From the NCBI GenBank assembly GCA_910585965.1, contig CAJUHH010000005.1, positions 1-64,000 of the forward strand: a stretch of DNA of 64,000 bases. Direction: 5' to 3'. The notes beneath the pieces are model-generated. The model did no database searches, was not told the DNA's origin, and saw only the letters and a program-made list of their open reading frames with translations. Positions 8,287-16,633 of the stretch are shown here, piece after piece (the first letter of the stretch is position 1; the number at the start of each line of letters is the position of its first letter). This stretch comes from an uncultured Lachnospiraceae bacterium. Lineage in GTDB: Bacteria; Bacillota; Clostridia; Lachnospirales; Lachnospiraceae. Position numbers and translations under genes: made by a program.

Positions 8287-8757
8287 ATGACGGTAAATAG
8301 GGAAGAATTTAAGCAGTTGCTGAGAGATAACGGGTTAAAGATAACCAATCAGAGGCTTCTGGTGCTGGAGGCTCTTGCGTCATGCCCTGACAAGCATTTA
8401 ACTGCGGAAGAAATTTATGAAATGGTAAAAGCAGGCTATCCCGAGATAGGACTTGCTACTGTTTATAGAACGATACAGCTGCTTTTAGAGCTGAACTTGA
8501 TTGATCGCATCAATTTGGACGACGGGTTTGTCCGGTACGAAATCGGAAATGTGGGGCTGGGTACGGCAAAACACCATCACCATCATCTGATTTGCGTAAA
8601 TTGTGGTAAAGTGATATCCTTCAAGGACGATTTATTGGAGGAACTGGAAGAGAAAATCATAGAGACTACAGGATTCCATGTGATGGATCATGAAGTGAAA
8701 CTCTACGGGCGCTGTGCAGAATGTGGAGGAAAATTGATTGAAGAAGAAAGAAATTGA
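8287..8757 (+). CDS. Fur family metal- or peroxide-responsive repressor
   Basis: Transcription regulator with an N-terminal winged helix (NGLKITNQRLLVLEAL, then EIGLATVYRTIQLL, the recognition helix). The C-terminal dimerisation domain has the regulatory metal site around AKHHHHHLICVNCGKV. Two CxxC pairs (CVNC, CAEC) make the structural zinc site, as in PerR and Fur of Firmicutes. ATG 8278 is an alternative start, but the Shine-Dalgarno spacing favours 8287 (156 residues). Whether it senses iron, zinc or peroxide cannot be told from sequence. It overlaps rnj. Confidence 0.9.
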   Translation: MTVNREEFKQLLRDNGLKITNQRLLVLEALASCPDKHLTAEEIYEMVKAGYPEIGLATVYRTIQLLLELNLIDRINLDDGFVRYEIGNVGLGTAKHHHHHLICVNCGKVISFKDDLLEELEEKIIETTGFHVMDHEVKLYGRCAECGGKLIEEERN

Positions 8758-10411
8758 AAATGCGTCCAAATTGAGGATCATTCCTCTGGGAGGTTTGGAG
8801 CAGATCGGCATGAACATTACTGCCTTCGAATATGAAGACAGTATTATTGTGGTTGACTGCGGATTGTCATTCCCGGATGACGATATGCTGGGTATTGACC
8901 TGGTAATACCGGATGTCACCTATTTGAAAGAAAATATAGAAAAGGTAAAAGGATTTATTATTACCCATGGGCATGAAGACCATATCGGCGCGCTGCCCTA
9001 TGTCCTGCGGGATATTAATGTGCCGATTTATGCTACAAAGCTGACGATGGGAATTATCGAGAATAAGCTGACCGAGCATAACCTGATGGGCAATACAAAA
9101 AGAAAAGTGATCAAATTCGGCCAGTCTATCAACCTTGGCCAGTTCCGCATCGAATTCATTAAGACAAACCACAGCATCGTAGACGCTGCTGCGCTGGCCA
9201 TTTATTCTCCCGCCGGGACGGTAGTCCATACCGGCGATTTTAAGGTGGATTACACGCCGGTGTTCGGCGATGCCATTGATCTGCAGCGGTTTGCAGAGAT
9301 TGGAAAAAAAGGCGTGCTGGCTCTTATGTGCGACAGCACCAATGCAGAAAGACCAGGATTTACCCAGTCCGAGAGGACGGTAGGGAAAACGTTTGATACG
9401 CTTTTTACAGAACATAAGGATACAAGGATTATTATTGCCACGTTTGCTTCCAATGTGGACCGGGTGCAGCAGATTATCAATTCGGCATATAAATTCGGAA
9501 GAAAAGTAGTGGTAGAAGGGCGCAGCATGGTGAATATCATCGAGACGGCCACTTCTTTAGGGTATTTGGATATCCCGGATAAGACGCTGATCGATATCGA
9601 ACAGCTGAAAAATTACCCGGATGAAAAAACAGTGATTATTACGACGGGGAGCCAGGGGGAAAGCATGGCCGCATTAAGCCGCATGGCCGGAGATATCCAC
9701 AAAAAGATATCCATAGGCCCAAGGGATACGGTGATCTTTTCTTCCAATCCGATACCAGGCAATGAAAAGACGGTGACGAATGTTATCAATAAGCTGCTGG
9801 TGAAGGGGGCTGACGTTATTTTCCAGGATGTGCATGTGTCCGGCCATGCCTGCCAGGAGGAGATCAAATTAATGTATTCCCTTCTCCATCCCAGGTATGC
9901 GGTCCCGGTGCATGGGGAATATAAACACCTGAAGGCACAGGCGAAGCTGGCAAAGGAACTGGGGATACCGAAAGAAAATATTTTTATTATGACATCCGGG
10001 GATGTGCTGGAATTGGATAAAGAAAATGCCAGGATAGCGGGCAAGGTGCCTGTGGGTGGGATACTCGTGGACGGCCTTGGTGTAGGCGATGTGGGGAATA
10101 TCGTTCTCAGGGACCGGCAGCACCTGGCAGAGGACGGCATCCTGATTGTGGTATTGGCACTGGACGGATATTCCGACCAGCTGGTATCGGGGCCGGATAT
10201 CGTGTCCAGAGGATTTGTTTATGTGCGTGAATCGGATGAATTGATGGAAGAAGCACGGCATATCGTGGACGATTCGGTGCGCGGCTGCCTCGACCGCGGA
10301 ATCAGCGACTGGGGCAAGATCAAGAGCGGCATTAAGGATTCCCTTGGGGAGTATGTGTGGAAAAAAACGAAGCGCAGGCCGATGATACTTCCGATTATTA
10401 TGGAAGTCTGA
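8738..10411 (+). CDS. rnj: Ribonuclease J
   Basis: Metallo-beta-lactamase-fold RNase with 5'-3' exonuclease and endonuclease activity; it is the main mRNA-decay and rRNA-maturation nuclease in Gram-positives lacking RNase E. The 557-residue protein has LRIIPLGGLEQIGMN at the N-terminus, the zinc motif THGHEDHIGALPY (about 75-87), VHTGDFKVDYTP (about 165), a beta-CASP domain with MVEGRSM-type residues, and VHGEYKHL (about 391-398). Translation starts at TTG 8738, seven bases after GGAGGA, inside the end of fur, so expression is probably coupled to the repressor. Confidence 0.96.
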   Translation: MKKKEIENASKLRIIPLGGLEQIGMNITAFEYEDSIIVVDCGLSFPDDDMLGIDLVIPDVTYLKENIEKVKGFIITHGHEDHIGALPYVLRDINVPIYATKLTMGIIENKLTEHNLMGNTKRKVIKFGQSINLGQFRIEFIKTNHSIVDAAALAIYSPAGTVVHTGDFKVDYTPVFGDAIDLQRFAEIGKKGVLALMCDSTNAERPGFTQSERTVGKTFDTLFTEHKDTRIIIATFASNVDRVQQIINSAYKFGRKVVVEGRSMVNIIETATSLGYLDIPDKTLIDIEQLKNYPDEKTVIITTGSQGESMAALSRMAGDIHKKISIGPRDTVIFSSNPIPGNEKTVTNVINKLLVKGADVIFQDVHVSGHACQEEIKLMYSLLHPRYAVPVHGEYKHLKAQAKLAKELGIPKENIFIMTSGDVLELDKENARIAGKVPVGGILVDGLGVGDVGNIVLRDRQHLAEDGILIVVLALDGYSDQLVSGPDIVSRGFVYVRESDELMEEARHIVDDSVRGCLDRGISDWGKIKSGIKDSLGEYVWKKTKRRPMILPIIMEV

Positions 10412-10459
10412 AAAGATATAGATATTATACAGTTAGATAAAAGGCGGAGGCTGGTTGCA

Positions 10460-10789
10460 GTGGAAGGGCATATGTATCGTGTAGCGGCGGATTTTATCCG
10501 GGAGATAAAAGGAACGGAGGAATTCCGGGAATATAAGGCGGGGCTGGCCAGAATTCAGGCAGAACCCGATTTGTACGATAAGGTAAATGAATTTCGGAAG
10601 AAAAATTATTTGCTGCAGAATGCGGAAGACAGCGAGGATTATATGGAACGCCTGGAAGCATTGGAAAAAGAATTTGAAGATGTCAGGGCAATTCCCATGG
10701 TGGATGATTTTTTAATGGCAGAGTTGGGATTTTGTAAAATGATGCAGGAAATCAACCAGTTGATCTGGGATGAAATTGACTTTCAATAA
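10460..10789 (+). CDS. YlbF family regulator
   Basis: 109-residue helical protein of the YlbF/YmcA family. In Bacillus these form the Y-complex (YlbF, YmcA, YaaT) that modulates RNase Y activity, competence and sporulation. The all-helical sequence, with EFREYKAGLARIQAEPDLYDKVNEFRKKNY in its middle, is typical. The GTG start has GGCGGAGG nine bases upstream; ATG 10472 is a possible alternative. Its place directly after RNase J fits a role in RNA decay (inference). Confidence 0.86.
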   Translation: MEGHMYRVAADFIREIKGTEEFREYKAGLARIQAEPDLYDKVNEFRKKNYLLQNAEDSEDYMERLEALEKEFEDVRAIPMVDDFLMAELGFCKMMQEINQLIWDEIDFQ

Positions 10790-10851
10790 ATGGAAACAAA
10801 AGCGAAAGGCGGTACTGGGACAGGCCGAAGGACGAAAGGGGCGTTGCCGGG

Positions 10852-11370
10852 ATGAACGTGAAGAACTTAATTGGGACAGTGCTTGATACAATCATTAAAG
10901 TTGTATTGATTGCCGTAGTCGTGGTATATACTTACCGATATGCCGTGCAGGCATATGATTTCGGATACCGGATTTTTGCAGAGGGACCGGTATCTGCTTC
11001 CGATGGGTCAAAAGCGATCAGCATTTCGGTGACGGAGGAAGCGACCGTGGAAGAGATCGGAGCAGTTTTGGAAGAAAACGGGATGATCCGGGATGCCAGG
11101 TTATTTTATGTACAAGAACTGCTGTCCAGTTACCATGATAAAATCAAGCCTGGAATTTATGAGCTGAGAAGCGATATGACGGCGAGGGAAATGCTGGCTG
11201 TTATGTCTGCGGAATCGTCGGAAACGGAAGAAGAGGAAGAAACTTCCGGAAGCGGCGGGCAGGCTCCGTCTGGAGAAACGGAGGCAGCGGAAGGCGGAAC
11301 AGAGGACGGGGAAGCGGAGCCGGAGGACGAAGGACAGCAAACGGAAGGTGGAGAAGCGGGGGCAGAATAA
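10852..11370 (+). CDS. Short MltG-like (YceG N-terminal) membrane protein with acidic tail
   Basis: 172 residues: a short cytoplasmic start, one transmembrane helix (about 14-34, VLIAVVVVYTYRYAV), then a domain of about 80 residues like the LysM-like N-terminal part of the endolytic transglycosylase MltG (EEATVEEIGAVLEENGMI, then KPGIYELRSDMTAREML). The catalytic YceG domain, with its glutamate, is missing. Instead there is a tail of about 50 residues made almost only of E, G, S, A, T and Q. Its position just ahead of trmR and trhP is that of B. subtilis yrrL (mltG), so it is the positional counterpart but probably not an active transglycosylase. Confidence 0.78.
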   Translation: MNVKNLIGTVLDTIIKVVLIAVVVVYTYRYAVQAYDFGYRIFAEGPVSASDGSKAISISVTEEATVEEIGAVLEENGMIRDARLFYVQELLSSYHDKIKPGIYELRSDMTAREMLAVMSAESSETEEEEETSGSGGQAPSGETEAAEGGTEDGEAEPEDEGQQTEGGEAGAE

Positions 11371-11372
11371 CT

Positions 11373-12038
11373 GTGACGGATCATGTAATTACGGGGGAAA
11401 GGGTCAGCGCCTTTATTGATTCCCTGGATAGAGGGAATACGGAATTTTTGAATGAGATAGAAGCCGAGTGCAGAAAGACGAATGTGCCGGTCATACGTCC
11501 TCAGATGCAGAGCCTGTTAAAATTGCTGCTGGCAATGAACAGGCCGAAGAGCATTCTTGAGGTGGGAACGGCAACTGGTTTTTCTGCTCTTCTTATGAGC
11601 GAATATGGTTCGGAGGACTGTAAAATCACAACGATAGAGAAATACGAAAAGAGAATTCCCCTGGCGAAGGAAAATTTCCGCAGAGCCGGGAAGGAAAATG
11701 CGATTACGCTGCTGGAAGGAGACGCGGCAGAAATTTTGAAAGAATTGCAGGAAACGTATGATTTTATTTTTATGGATGCGGCCAAGGGGCAGTATCCTGT
11801 TTTTCTGCCGGATGTATTGCGTCTGCTGAAAACAGGAGGAATCCTCGTATCGGATAATGTGCTTCAGGACGGGGATATTATAGAGTCCAGGTTTGCCATA
11901 ACAAGGCGCAACCGTACGATTCATTCCAGAATGAGAGAGTATTTGTATGAACTGAAGCATAACGAAAACCTGGAAACAGCTGTCCTGCCGGTGGGGGATG
12001 GTGTTGCAATCAGCGTATGGAAAGGAAAAAAAGGATGA
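11373..12038 (+). CDS. trmR: tRNA 5-hydroxyuridine methyltransferase TrmR
   Basis: Class I SAM O-methyltransferase of 221 residues (PF01596 type). It shows the SAM-binding segment ILEVGTATGFSALLM (about 54-68), FIFMDAAKGQYP (about 130-141) and GGILVSDNVLQDG (about 155-167) with the metal-binding Asp-Asn. Homologue B. subtilis TrmR (YrrM) turns 5-hydroxyuridine at tRNA position 34 into 5-methoxyuridine. The next gene encodes the enzyme that makes that substrate, and the two overlap by ATGA, which supports the assignment over a generic catechol methyltransferase. Confidence 0.91.
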   Translation: MTDHVITGERVSAFIDSLDRGNTEFLNEIEAECRKTNVPVIRPQMQSLLKLLLAMNRPKSILEVGTATGFSALLMSEYGSEDCKITTIEKYEKRIPLAKENFRRAGKENAITLLEGDAAEILKELQETYDFIFMDAAKGQYPVFLPDVLRLLKTGGILVSDNVLQDGDIIESRFAITRRNRTIHSRMREYLYELKHNENLETAVLPVGDGVAISVWKGKKG

Positions 12039-13267
12039 AGAAACCGGAGTTATTGATTCCTGCCGGAAGCTTGGAAGTACTGAAGACGGCGGTGGTTTTC
12101 GGGGCAGATGCGGTATATATCGGCGGCGGGGCATTCGGGCTGAGGGCGAAGGCGAAGAACTTCAACAAAGAGGAGATGGAAGAGGGGATTCGTTTTGCCC
12201 ATGCGCATGGGGCGAAAGTGCATGTCACCGTCAATATCCTCGCCCATAACGGCGATCTGGCGGGAGCGGAAGAGTATTTGGGGGAATTGAAGGAATTAAA
12301 GCCGGATGCGCTTATTATTGCCGATCCGGGTATTTTTGCGATGGCGCGAGAGATATGCCCGGAAATCGATATTCATATTTCCACCCAGGCCAATAATACG
12401 AATTATGGAACTTTTTTATTCTGGCACCGGCTGGGCGCGAAGCGGGTCGTTTCTGCCAGGGAGCTTTCCCTGGCGGAAATTAAGGAGATCAGGGGGAAGA
12501 CACCGAAGGAGCTGGAAATTGAGAGCTTTATCCATGGGGCGATGTGCATTTCCTATTCGGGCAGATGCCTGCTCAGCAATTATTTTACAGGGAGGGATGC
12601 CAATCAGGGAGCATGCACCCATCCCTGCCGCTGGAAATATGCTTTAGTGGAGGAAACGAGGCCGGGGGAATATCTTCCTGTTTATGAGAATGAGAGAGGG
12701 ACTTATATTTTTAACTCCAAAGACCTTTGTATGATAGAACACATACCGGAAATGGTGGATGCGGGGATCGATAGCTTCAAAATCGAAGGAAGGATGAAAA
12801 CCGCTTTGTACGTGGCTACGGTGGCGAGGGTGTATCGGAAGGCGATCGATGACTATTTTGAGTCGGAAGAAAAGTATCGGAAGAATCTGGAGTGGTACCG
12901 GGAAGAGGCGGCAAAATGTACCCACCGGCATTTCACCACAGGGTTTTATTTTGGGAAACCGAATGAGGAAATGCAGATTTATGATTCCAGCACTTATGTG
13001 AATGAATATATTTACCTGGGGACGATAGAGGACGTGGATGAAAAAGGCAGGGCGAAAATCAGGCAGAAGAATAAGTTCTGCGTGGGGGACTGCATTGAAA
13101 TCATGAAACCGGACGGGAGAAATGCGGGAACGGAGGTTCTGTCGCTGGAGACGGAGGAGGGGGAACGCGTGGAGTCCGCGCCCCACGCCGGGCAGATCTT
13201 GTTTGTCGGACTGTCGGCGGAGGCGGAACAGGGCGATATTTTAAGAGTAAAGGCGACGAAGCCATAG
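12035..13267 (+). CDS. trhP: tRNA U34 hydroxylase TrhP (peptidase U32 family)
   Basis: U32-family protein of 410 residues. In Bacillus and E. coli this family hydroxylates U34 of tRNA using prephenate, giving ho5U for TrmR. It has an N-terminal TIM-barrel-like domain (PELLIPAGSLEVLKTAV, AVYIGGGAFGLRAKAKNF), the U32 signature ESFIHGAMCISYSGRCLLS (about 170-188) and four conserved cysteines for an Fe-S cluster, including CTHPC. A C-terminal beta domain follows (about 325-405). I chose ATG 12035 (AAAGG nine bases upstream, ATGA overlap with trmR). Bacillus has two such genes; only one is here. Confidence 0.92.
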   Translation: MKKPELLIPAGSLEVLKTAVVFGADAVYIGGGAFGLRAKAKNFNKEEMEEGIRFAHAHGAKVHVTVNILAHNGDLAGAEEYLGELKELKPDALIIADPGIFAMAREICPEIDIHISTQANNTNYGTFLFWHRLGAKRVVSARELSLAEIKEIRGKTPKELEIESFIHGAMCISYSGRCLLSNYFTGRDANQGACTHPCRWKYALVEETRPGEYLPVYENERGTYIFNSKDLCMIEHIPEMVDAGIDSFKIEGRMKTALYVATVARVYRKAIDDYFESEEKYRKNLEWYREEAAKCTHRHFTTGFYFGKPNEEMQIYDSSTYVNEYIYLGTIEDVDEKGRAKIRQKNKFCVGDCIEIMKPDGRNAGTEVLSLETEEGERVESAPHAGQILFVGLSAEAEQGDILRVKATKP

Positions 13268-13429
13268 CGTAATCATAAAAAAATAAAATTGGGGGTTGCA
13301 ATTTTATAGAAAGTAGAGTATTTTATTAAAGGACGGAAGAAAATCGTCAAAAATCGATAAAATATCCTGAACAAAGATGTTCCAAATTTTTTTGGGGCAT
13401 TTTTTATTGCAAAGAAAGGAAAGAAAAAG

Positions 13430-15541
13430 ATGGGCGAGGTTTTAAGCGTAGAAGAAATTTTTGCAAAAAATGTATTTACCTTGGGCAAAATGAAGCAGCG
13501 TTTGCCGAAAAGCGTATTTAAAGAGGTGAAAGCGGTGATGGACCGGGGAGGGGAGCTTTCCTTGGAAACAGCCGACGTGGTGGCAAAGGCGATGAAGGAT
13601 TGGGCGGTAGAAAATGGGGCGACCCATTATACGCATTGGTTCCAGCCTCTGACAGGCATTACGGCCGAAAAACATGATTCTTTTGTGGCTCATCCAGATG
13701 AAGAAGGAAAAACGATTATGGAGTTTTCCGGCAAGGAACTGATTAAAGGAGAACCCGATGCTTCTTCGTTTCCTTCCGGCGGGCTGAGGGCAACCTTCGA
13801 AGCGAGGGGATATACAGCCTGGGATATGACATCTCCGGCTTTCCTGAAAGAAGCGGCTACCGGGGTGATTCTTTGTATCCCTACGGCATTCTGTTCGTAT
13901 ACGGGGGAAGCGCTGGATAAGAAGACTCCGCTGCTCCGTTCCATGGAGGCGGTCAGCGAACAGGCACTGCGCATCGTGCGTTTATTTCAGAATGATGAAG
14001 CTACCAAGGTAGTGGCCAGCGTAGGGCCGGAGCAGGAATACTTTCTGGTGGATAAGGAAAAATATTTGAAAAGGCCGGATTTGATCTTTGCGGGCCGGAC
14101 TTTGTTTGGCGCCCCGGCTCCAAAGGGGCAGGAGATGGAAGATCATTATTTCGGGGTGATCAGGGAGCGCATCGGGGCTTATATGAAGGATTTGAACGAA
14201 GAACTCTGGAAGCTGGGCGTAACTGCCAAGACACAGCATAACGAGGTGGCCCCTGCGCAGCATGAGCTTGCTCCCATTTATGAGACGGCCAATATTGCGG
14301 TGGATCATAACCAGCTTGTTATGGAAACAATGAAAAGGGTGGCAGTTCACCATGATATGCGGTGCCTGCTCCATGAAAAACCTTTTGCCGGGGTCAATGG
14401 TTCCGGCAAGCATAATAACTGGTCGCTGGGAACGGATAACGGCGTAAATCTTTTGGATCCGGGTGACACGCCCAATGAAAATATACAGTTCCTGCTTGTG
14501 CTCGCCTGCATTATGAAAGCGGTGGATACCCATGCGGATCTGCTGCGACAGAGCGCTTCCGATGTGGGGAACGACCACAGGCTTGGCGCGAACGAAGCGC
14601 CTCCGGCGATTATTTCCATGTTTCTCGGGGAACAGCTGGAAGATGTGGTAAAACAGCTGGTGGAAACGGGAATTGCAGAAACATGCAAAGAAGGCGGAGT
14701 ATTGGAAACGGGAGTTTCCACGCTTCCTAACCTGGCGAAAGACGCAACGGACAGGAACCGCACATCGCCTTTTGCATTTACCGGGAATAAATTTGAATTC
14801 CGGATGGTCGGCTCCGCCGATTCGATTGCAAGCCCGAATACGATTCTGAATGCAATTGTGGCGGAAGCTTTCTGCGAAGCGGCAGATGTCTTGGAGAAGG
14901 CAGAGGATTTTGACCTTGCCGTACATGATCTGATCAAGGAATATATGACGAAGCACCAGCGCATCATTTTTAACGGGAACGGATATTCCGAGGAATGGGT
15001 AAAAGAGGCGGAAAGAAGAGGGCTTCCCAATATCAGGTCCATGGTAGAGGCGGTGGAAACCCTTACTACGGATAAAGCGGTAAAGTTATTCGAAAAATTC
15101 CATATTTTTACAAAAGCAGAGCTGGAATCAAGGGAAGAGGTTCTCTATGAAACATACGCGAAGACGATTAATATAGAGGCGCTGACGATGATCGATATGG
15201 CCTCCAGACAAATCGTGCCCGCAGTCGTCAAATATACAAAAAGCCTTGCGGATACCGTGATTGCCGTGAAGGAAGCGGGAGCAGATGCTTCTGTCCAGGC
15301 AAAACTGCTCGGCCAGGTATCTTCCGGGCTGGCACAGGCGAAAACCGCGCTTGAAAAACTCCAGAAAACCGTAGAGGAAGCAGGCGCGATGCAGGAGGGG
15401 AAGGCACAGGCCTTCTTCTATAAAGATGTAGTTCGCATGGCAATGGAAGACCTGCGCAGGCCGGTGGATGAGCTGGAAATGCTCGTGGAGAAAGAAGCAT
15501 GGCCGTATCCTACTTATGCGGATCTGATGTTTGAGGTATAA
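13430..15541 (+). CDS. glnN: Glutamine synthetase type III (GlnN)
   Basis: ATP-dependent amidation of glutamate to glutamine; the main ammonia-assimilating enzyme in many Clostridia and Bacteroides. The 703-residue length, far above GSI and GSII, is diagnostic of GSIII. Visible motifs are THYTHWFQPLTG (about 62-73), VGPEQEYFLVD (about 198-208) with the metal glutamates, NEVAPAQHELAPIYE (about 270-284) and the ATP-site GVNGSGKHNNWS (about 321-332). It is monocistronic with an excellent GAAAGGAAAG ribosome site. I see no riboswitch or clear repressor site in the 160-base leader, only an AT-rich hairpin near 13283-13307. Confidence 0.97.
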   Translation: MGEVLSVEEIFAKNVFTLGKMKQRLPKSVFKEVKAVMDRGGELSLETADVVAKAMKDWAVENGATHYTHWFQPLTGITAEKHDSFVAHPDEEGKTIMEFSGKELIKGEPDASSFPSGGLRATFEARGYTAWDMTSPAFLKEAATGVILCIPTAFCSYTGEALDKKTPLLRSMEAVSEQALRIVRLFQNDEATKVVASVGPEQEYFLVDKEKYLKRPDLIFAGRTLFGAPAPKGQEMEDHYFGVIRERIGAYMKDLNEELWKLGVTAKTQHNEVAPAQHELAPIYETANIAVDHNQLVMETMKRVAVHHDMRCLLHEKPFAGVNGSGKHNNWSLGTDNGVNLLDPGDTPNENIQFLLVLACIMKAVDTHADLLRQSASDVGNDHRLGANEAPPAIISMFLGEQLEDVVKQLVETGIAETCKEGGVLETGVSTLPNLAKDATDRNRTSPFAFTGNKFEFRMVGSADSIASPNTILNAIVAEAFCEAADVLEKAEDFDLAVHDLIKEYMTKHQRIIFNGNGYSEEWVKEAERRGLPNIRSMVEAVETLTTDKAVKLFEKFHIFTKAELESREEVLYETYAKTINIEALTMIDMASRQIVPAVVKYTKSLADTVIAVKEAGADASVQAKLLGQVSSGLAQAKTALEKLQKTVEEAGAMQEGKAQAFFYKDVVRMAMEDLRRPVDELEMLVEKEAWPYPTYADLMFEV

Positions 15542-15556
15542 ATGTCTGGTGCGGAT

Positions 15557-15592
15557 GGAAGGTGGATGGGGATGCGCCCCATGCCGCCTTCC
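15557..15592 (+). terminator. Strong hairpin after glnN, possible terminator
   Basis: GGAAGGTGGATGGGG pairs with CCCCATGCCGCCTTCC with one bulge and one wobble around a 5-base loop. No T run follows at once, so termination is plausible but unproven. The rest of 15593-15643 shows nothing. Confidence 0.5.
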
Positions 15593-15643
15593 AGCGGCAC
15601 ATATAATTCATTTTTGATGAGGATAAAAAAATAAAAATAATGC

Positions 15644-15672
15644 TTGCAATATGATAAAGAATCGTGTATAAT
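15644..15672 (+). promoter_or_regulatory. tRNA-Gln promoter
   Basis: TTGCAA, a 17-base spacer and a perfect TATAAT, 28 bases ahead of the mature tRNA. Confidence 0.8.
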
Positions 15673-15700
15673 ACCAAAATGTAGCGAGCAAACAGAATAT

Positions 15701-15772
15701 TGGGCTATCGCCAAACGGTAAGGCAACGGACTCTGACTCCGTCATTTCAAGGTTCGAATCCTTGTAGCCCAG
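15701..15772 (+). tRNA. tRNA-Gln (anticodon CTG)
   Basis: Complete cloverleaf. The acceptor stem pairs TGGGCTA with TAGCCCA and the anticodon stem pairs ACGGA with TCCGT. The loop CTCTGAC carries anticodon CTG (reads CAG). The T arm is AAGGTTCGAATCCTT and the discriminator base is G. CCA is not encoded. The 3' half is repeated 866 bases downstream as an attachment-like repeat, so the 3' half of this functional copy may derive from an integrated element. Confidence 0.97.
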
Positions 15773-15774
15773 CT
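15726..15774 (+). repeat. 49-bp direct repeat, copy 1 (attachment-like, inside tRNA-Gln)
   Basis: Runs from the anticodon stem of tRNA-Gln to two bases beyond its 3' end. It is identical base for base to 16592-16640. Confidence 0.95.
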
Positions 15775-15782
15775 AAAAAGAT

Positions 15783-15809
15783 CCGGTGGAATGGTTTCAC
15801 CGGTTTTTT
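15783..15809 (+). terminator. Terminator after tRNA-Gln
   Basis: CCGGTG and CACCGG around a 9-base loop, followed by six T. If the island model holds, this terminator came with the element. Confidence 0.8.
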
Positions 15810-15873
15810 GTTGTATTTAAAAGGAAAGCTGTGTATAATACCAATAAAGAAAGGGGAGAAGGGAGTGTTGTTC

Positions 15874-16206
15874 TTGCGGGATAAAAGGAAAATTCTTTAT
15901 TTGTTTATAGATGAAGTACAGAAAAAGTTAGGAGATTCAATAAGCAAGATTATTTTATATGGTTCTTATGCCAGAGAGGATAACAGGGAAGATTCGGACA
16001 TTGATATTATGATATTAACTCCTTTGACAGAAGATGAGATAAAGGGAATCGAAAATAAATTGTACGATTTGGCATATGATTATGGACTGGAATATGATGT
16101 CGTGATAAGCGTTAATATAAAAAACGAAGAACATTTTAATTACTGGCTGGGCGCCCTGCCATATTATGACAATATTAAGAGGGAGGGAGTAATTCTTGCA
16201 GGATAA
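15874..16206 (+). CDS. MNT-type nucleotidyltransferase, antitoxin of HEPN/MNT pair
   Basis: Minimal nucleotidyltransferase of about 110 residues. The active-site motif LYGSYAREDNREDSDIDIMI has the GSxxR and the DxD aspartates all present. In type VII systems such as MntA/HepT, the MNT protein transfers AMP groups onto the HEPN toxin to silence it. Start codon is uncertain: TTG 15874 (AGGGAG eight bases ahead) mirrors the start context of the partner; GTG 15865 would add three residues. It overlaps the HEPN gene by 11 bases. Both genes lie inside the tRNA-Gln island. Confidence 0.86.
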   Translation: MRDKRKILYLFIDEVQKKLGDSISKIILYGSYAREDNREDSDIDIMILTPLTEDEIKGIENKLYDLAYDYGLEYDVVISVNIKNEEHFNYWLGALPYYDNIKREGVILAG

Positions 16207-16633
16207 ACGGAAAGAAGACCTATGCAAATATCGGATGGAGAATTCATCAGACAGCCTTGAAGTCGCAAAGGACTGCCTGGAAAAAGGGTATTATAAAGAT
16301 GCGGTTAATCGTTCCTATTATGCCGTATTTTATGCAATCAAATCGGTTTTAGCACTGGAAGGAAAAGACTTTAAACGCCATAAAGACGTGATTGCATATT
16401 TTAACCAAACTTATGTGGCATCAGGTATTATCCCTAGGGAGATTGGAAGAAAAATAGGGCGACTGCAGCAAAAACGAGAAAAAAGTGATTATGACGACTT
16501 TTATCTTGCTTCGAAAGATGAGACAATAGAACAAATAGAAAATGCAGATGAGGCTATTTCCATGATTAAAAAATATTTGGAAAAAAGGCTGACGGACTCT
16601 GACTCCGTCATTTCAAGGTTCGAATCCTTGTAG
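16196..16633 (+). CDS. HEPN-domain toxin of MNT/HEPN pair, C-terminus encoded by tRNA repeat
   Basis: 145-residue helical HEPN protein (PF05168 type): AVNRSYYAVFYAIKSVLALEG (helices about 41-61) and a conserved basic segment KRHKDVIAYF with the histidine of the HEPN site. HEPN toxins are typically RNases; that activity is inferred. Translation starts at TTG 16196. The last 14 or so residues (LTDSDSVISRFESL) and the TAG stop are read from the displaced 3' half of tRNA-Gln, so the toxin's present C-terminus may have been created by integration. It pairs with the nucleotidyltransferase upstream. Confidence 0.86.
   Translation: MQDKRKEDLCKYRMENSSDSLEVAKDCLEKGYYKDAVNRSYYAVFYAIKSVLALEGKDFKRHKDVIAYFNQTYVASGIIPREIGRKIGRLQQKREKSDYDDFYLASKDETIEQIENADEAISMIKKYLEKRLTDSDSVISRFESL

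Noticed and set aside
13268..13429. Glutamine or nitrogen riboswitch and promoter ahead of glnN
   Set aside because: No aptamer core was recognisable; a TTGCAA followed by TATTTT at 13296-13324 is too weak to call and overlaps an AT-rich hairpin.
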